Below, piece by piece: positions 5,276 through 5,341 of a stretch of DNA of 5,341 bases. The first letter of the stretch is position 1. Every line of letters begins with the position of its first letter. Source of the DNA: an uncultured Bacilli bacterium (lineage in GTDB: Bacteria; Bacillota_I; Bacilli_A; RF39; UBA660); assembly GCA_947632685.1 (NCBI GenBank), contig CANRQD010000084.1:1-5341 (forward strand), written 5' to 3'. The notes below the pieces were generated by a model. That model saw nothing but the letters and a program-made list of their open reading frames with translations. It searched no databases and was not told the origin of the DNA. The translations under genes and the position numbers were made by a program.

Positions 5276-5341
5276 GCGGATGTAGTTTAATGGTAGAACC
5301 TTAGCCTTCCAAGCTAACTACGGGAGTTCGATTCTCCTCAT
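5276..5341 (+). tRNA. tRNA-Gly (anticodon UCC), 3' end cut by the window
   Basis: The cloverleaf can be followed to the window edge. The acceptor 5' strand is GCGGATG (5276-5282). The D stem is GTTT/GAAC (5285-5288, 5296-5299) with loop AATGGTA. The anticodon stem is TTAGC/GCTAA (5301-5305, 5313-5317) around loop CTTCCAA, anticodon TCC at 5308-5310. The variable region is CTAC, and the T stem is GGGAG/CTCCT with loop TTCGATT (5327-5333). The final CAT (5339-5341) begins the acceptor 3' strand; CCGC and the discriminator are missing. The combination matches bacterial glycine tRNAs that read GGA and GGG codons. It is transcribed away from the DedA gene behind its own promoter. Confidence 0.96.

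Noticed and set aside
1..5341. Mobile elements, CRISPR repeats, toxin-antitoxin or defence genes
   Set aside because: No transposase-like frame, paired terminal repeats, regularly spaced repeats or defence motifs were found; the gene set is ordinary chromosomal.

Overview
The window is very AT-rich and looks chromosomal, from a low-GC Gram-positive bacterium (Bacillota). The Shine-Dalgarno sequences are strong, the sigma-A-type promoter boxes are near consensus, and the terminators are short AT-rich hairpins with T-tracts. Proteins are rich in Lys, Asn and Ile. Every Trp codon I checked is TGG and no frame needs TGA read through, so the standard bacterial code fits and the Mycoplasma code is not needed. 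The divergent, short L28 and the membrane-anchored family-3 glycosidase would suit a gut-type Bacilli or Erysipelotrichia-like lineage, but this placement is inference.

Layout: a plus-strand block opens the window with the 3' end of an unknown hydrophilic protein (to 125) and then rpmB for ribosomal protein bL28 (200-373). rpmB meets a minus-strand run head-on. Read in its own direction from right to left, that run is a DedA-family membrane protein (5080-4478), a membrane-anchored NagZ-like glycosidase (4416-3007), the ribosome-associated GTPase TypA/BipA (2919-1102), and a single-pass membrane protein of unknown function (1037-411). After a 195-bp divergent intergenic region, a plus-strand tRNA-Gly(UCC) begins behind a consensus promoter and is cut by the window edge about 5 bases before its discriminator end.

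Expression: terminator-like hairpins follow rpmB, the 208-residue gene, typA and the glycosidase, so most genes look like separate transcription units. The DedA and glycosidase genes are 61 bp apart with no convincing terminator between them and may be partly co-transcribed. The glycosidase, typA and the 208-residue gene each have an extended -10 of the form TGATAtaAT or TGATATTAT upstream.

Functionally the window combines translation housekeeping (bL28, TypA, tRNA-Gly) with envelope functions (DedA lipid transporter family, NagZ-like muropeptide or glycan trimming, an anchored extracytoplasmic protein). I see no mobile element, CRISPR array, toxin-antitoxin pair or defence system, and no evidence of a new multi-gene system. 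The best leads are small: a hairpin and a dyad in the tRNA leader, the unknown 208-residue protein, the glycosidase's extra N-terminal domain, and the very tight packing of terminators with stop codons and promoters.
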